Positions 3,534 through 5,398 of a stretch of DNA of 5,398 nucleotides are shown here, in pieces. Positions within the stretch are counted from its first letter, which is position 1. Each line of letters starts with the position of its first letter. Origin of the DNA: an uncultured Clostridium sp. (GTDB lineage Bacteria; Bacillota; Clostridia; TANB77; CAG-508). The position numbers and the translations under genes are program-made. The DNA is taken from contig CAMMFK010000076.1 of NCBI GenBank assembly GCA_946496115.1, positions 1-5,398 on the forward strand. The letters run 5' to 3'. The notes under the pieces are model-generated. The model saw only the letters and a program-made list of their open reading frames with translations. It was not told the DNA's origin and ran no database searches.

Positions 3534-5004
3534 ATGGAAAGGATAAAAAGTCCTACAAAAGTGAAAATAAAGAAAGAAAGGACAAAAAAAGGCGAGGTTA
3601 GTGTAAGAGACAGAAAAAATGGAAAGGAGGCTCGTGTTACTTTACAATTAAATATTCCAGGAATGGAAAACCCAAGACTTGCAAAATATGGGGCAACAGA
3701 GGAAATTGCAAGGCAGAGATTAGCTGAAGCAATAGTTTTAACATATATAGAAATACAAAAAAATAAAGAATTTGCAAATATACAAATCTTTAGTCCAGAA
3801 TGTCAGATAGAATTAAATAAATTTGATGAATACATGGAATGTGTAAAAAGATATCAAACTCAAGCAAATGGAAAAAAACTGGAGAAAAATATTGTTACGA
3901 ATCCATTATCTGAATATGTAAATAAGATGTTAAAGGAAAAAAAGAAACAGTCAGAGATAGTAACAGTAAAAAGAAAGAAAAAAATAAGTGCAGATACATT
4001 CTCTTATTATTTAAGAACTGCCAAAAGACAGATTCTACCATATTTTGGAGATGTTGATGTAACAACAATAACAAGTGAAAAGTTGCAAGAACATTTTGAT
4101 TCATTAGATTATTCTGAAAAATATTTAAAGGATATAAGATTAGTATTTAAACTATCATTGGATGTTGCTGTGAAAGAAAAAATAGTAACTGAAAATGTTG
4201 CAGCAAAAATAAAAATAGAGAAAAGTATAAGCAAGACACCAGGTATTGAAATAGAACATTTAGAGCAGGATAGACAAGAGGTATGGTTAGATCTATTTGA
4301 AAAAGATAAAAGGCAATTTGCATATTTATTTGAAGCCATATTATTAACAGGTGCAAGGCCAGAAGAAGGTTGCCGGTTTTAAGTGGTCAGCAATGGATTT
4401 TGAAAATGATATAGTTCATATAAATAATGCTTATAAAGACTGGGAAGTATATGACGATAATATGGTAAAAATAGGACATAGACGAGGAGACGGAGAATTA
4501 AAAACATCAGAAAGCTATAGAGATATACCTATGCATCCTCGACTAAAAAGGTTATTGTTAATGATAAAAGCTGAAAGAATGGAAGAATATAAAAGAAAAG
4601 GCATAAAATGGAATGAGAATGATTATATCTTCTTAAATACAAGTGGACAACCATATGTACCACAGAACTTAACTAATAAAATGCCACAATTTATAAAAAA
4701 ATATAATCTAGAACACTTAACAACATATGGATTAAGACATTCTTTTGCAACATTATGCTCAACTTTAGGAATGCCACCAGAGGTATTACATGTAATTATG
4801 GGACATGCTGATTTTGATACAACTAGAAAATATTATATACATATTACAGGTGAAAGAAAGAAAAACGAAATGATAAAAATGTATATAAAACAGTCTGGTG
4901 AAGAAAAATTGAAAGAGTTAATCAATGAAGCAGACAAATATTTCGGCAAAATAAAAGTATTAACTATACAAGAGATTAGACCAGAAGCTAGAATGGCAAG
5001 TTAA
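3534..5004 (+). pseudogene. int: Tyrosine integrase, frameshifted
   Basis: Two overlapping frames encode one site-specific recombinase. Frame 1 (3534-4382) carries the N-terminal arm-binding domain (residues about 10-75), the SAM-like core-binding domain (about 125-235) and the first catalytic motif LTGARPEE with Arg275. Frame 2 carries the rest: FKWSAMDFE, a beta-hairpin Lys in GELKTSESYRDIP, YGLRHSFAT (the HxxR motif with Tyr in place of His), MGHADFDTT and the nucleophile in RKYYIH. Deleting one G at 4368-4369 restores GARPEEVAGFKW and a 489-residue protein, with K323, R401, H424 and Y434. No classical slippery sequence is present, so translation should stop at TAA 4380-4382 without a working active site. 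The ATG has GAAGGAG six bases upstream. The product would integrate or excise the element, apparently at tRNA-Arg. An assembly error is the alternative. Confidence 0.9.
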
Positions 5005-5033
5005 AAAAAATACACTTATATTTCAAAGTGTAT
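5002..5033 (-). terminator. Terminator downstream of tRNA-Arg
   Basis: On the minus strand, directly after the tRNA CCA end, an 8-bp stem (ATACACTT/AAGTGTAT, positions 5010-5017 and 5026-5033) is followed by eight T residues. The T run lies opposite the integrase stop codon. No T run follows on the plus strand, so it ends the tRNA transcript, not the integrase transcript. Confidence 0.75.
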
Positions 5034-5034
5034 A

Positions 5035-5111
<77 letters not shown>

Positions 5112-5140
5112 ATAAATATTAAATTAAAATTTATAGTTAA

Positions 5141-5162
5141 AGGGGAACTTTAGGGGAACACC
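5141..5162. repeat. Tandem AGGGGAAC repeats between the tRNA genes
   Basis: AGGGGAAC occurs at 5141-5148 and again at 5152-5159, an 11-bp period, in otherwise AT-rich DNA. Related C-rich blocks follow (CCCTT at 5174-5178 and CCCCT at 5182-5186). They could be integrase arm-binding sites near the right end or a remnant of another integrase gene. Neither can be shown here. Confidence 0.4.
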
Positions 5163-5215
5163 CAAAAACAAATCCCTTAAGCCCCTGTACTATCTACAAA
5201 AAACGACATTGAATG

Positions 5216-5259
<44 letters not shown>

Positions 5260-5272
5260 AAAACTATATAAT

Positions 5273-5301
5273 ATTATACTTGTAAACTCAAAAAAATTCA
5301 A
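5273..5301 (-). promoter_or_regulatory. Promoter of the truncated tRNA-Arg
   Basis: On the minus strand TTGAAT (5296-5301), 17 bases and a perfect TATAAT (5273-5278) place the RNA start near 5266, seven bases before the tRNA 5' end. No terminator is seen before the intact tRNA-Arg, so this promoter probably drives both. Confidence 0.7.
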
Positions 5302-5320
5302 TAGAAAATAGGAAAAAAAC

Positions 5321-5349
5321 TTGCAAAACACAAAAAAATATGTTATTAT
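5321..5349 (+). promoter_or_regulatory. Promoter of the forward tRNA
   Basis: TTGCAA (5321-5326), 17 bases and TATTAT (5344-5349) preceded by TGT, an extended -10. The RNA would start near 5356, about 12 bases before the tRNA at 5368. Confidence 0.7.
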
Positions 5350-5367
5350 ATATAGCGTCGAATAAAT

Positions 5368-5398
5368 CGAGGTGTGGCTCAGTTGGTAGAGCGCGTGG
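5368..5398 (+). tRNA. tRNA, probably tRNA-Pro, 5' part only
   Basis: The sequence gives acceptor 5' strand CGAGGTG, T8-G9, D arm GCTC-AGTTGGTA-GAGC, base 26 and the anticodon 5' strand CGTGG, then the window ends one base before the anticodon loop. A C at position 1 and CGTGG in the anticodon stem are typical of bacterial tRNA-Pro (often anticodon UGG). The anticodon itself is not visible, so the identity is inferred. Confidence 0.75.

Noticed and set aside
3895..4356. Three minus-strand open frames opposite the integrase
   Set aside because: They are antisense shadows of the integrase reading frame, with leucine- and phenylalanine-rich nonsense and no ribosome binding sites.
4365..4370. Programmed ribosomal frameshifting in the integrase
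   Set aside because: The junction GAAGGT is not a slippery heptamer of the X XXY YYZ type, and no strong stimulatory structure was noticed; a simple indel is more likely.
4351..5004. Second integrase frame as an independent gene starting at GTG 4351
   Set aside because: It lacks the N-terminal domains and the catalytic Arg, has no ribosome binding site, and continues exactly the family motif cut off in the first frame.

Overview
The window is AT-rich DNA with strong GGAGG-type ribosome binding sites, a Spo0A-family regulator and small genes of the Tn916 type. This points to a low-GC Gram-positive bacterium of the Clostridia class. Most of the window reads as the right-hand part of an integrated mobile element that has begun to decay. 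Positions 5216-5398 look like host chromosome carrying tRNA genes.

Left part (1-1361). Positions 1-169, read on the minus strand, hold what look like remnants of an antitoxin and a RelE/ParE-like toxin. Next is a Spo0A-like response regulator (248-967, minus, TTG start) with its own terminator and an extended -10 promoter. The gene-free stretch 968-1361 separates it from a rightward operon. That stretch holds four helically phased decamers (1071-1110), several tiny leader ORFs, and an RNA segment (1287-1357) that can pair with and hide the ribosome binding site of the next gene.

Centre (1362-3418). A sigma region-4-like protein (1362-1754) is followed one base later by a region-2-like HTH_16 protein (1756-1935) too short for many gene finders. 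Together they resemble a two-subunit sigma factor. A terminator, a one-helix membrane microprotein (2086-2256) and a compact operon follow: an HTH protein (2323-2745), an unknown protein (2777-3022), a small frameshifted gene (3015-3237) and an excisionase-like winged-helix protein (3227-3418).

Right part (3430-5398). The tyrosine integrase (3534-5004) has its own promoter and is broken by one extra G between the catalytic Arg and the rest of the active site. Directly beyond it, on the minus strand, are a terminator, an intact tRNA-Arg(ACG) (5035-5111), a 100-bp spacer and the 5' half of a second tRNA-Arg(ACG) (5216-5259). The half gene keeps a near-consensus promoter (5273-5301). The simplest reading is that an element split the host tRNA-Arg near its anticodon arm and that the downstream intact, divergent tRNA-Arg is now expressed from the host promoter. 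A forward tRNA, probably tRNA-Pro, starts at 5368 and runs off the end.

How the parts may work together (inference): the response regulator may bind the phased decamers and control the divergent leader operon. The leader RNA would gate translation of the split sigma factor, which may turn on element genes such as xis. The two frameshifts suggest the element is now immobile, unless they are assembly errors.
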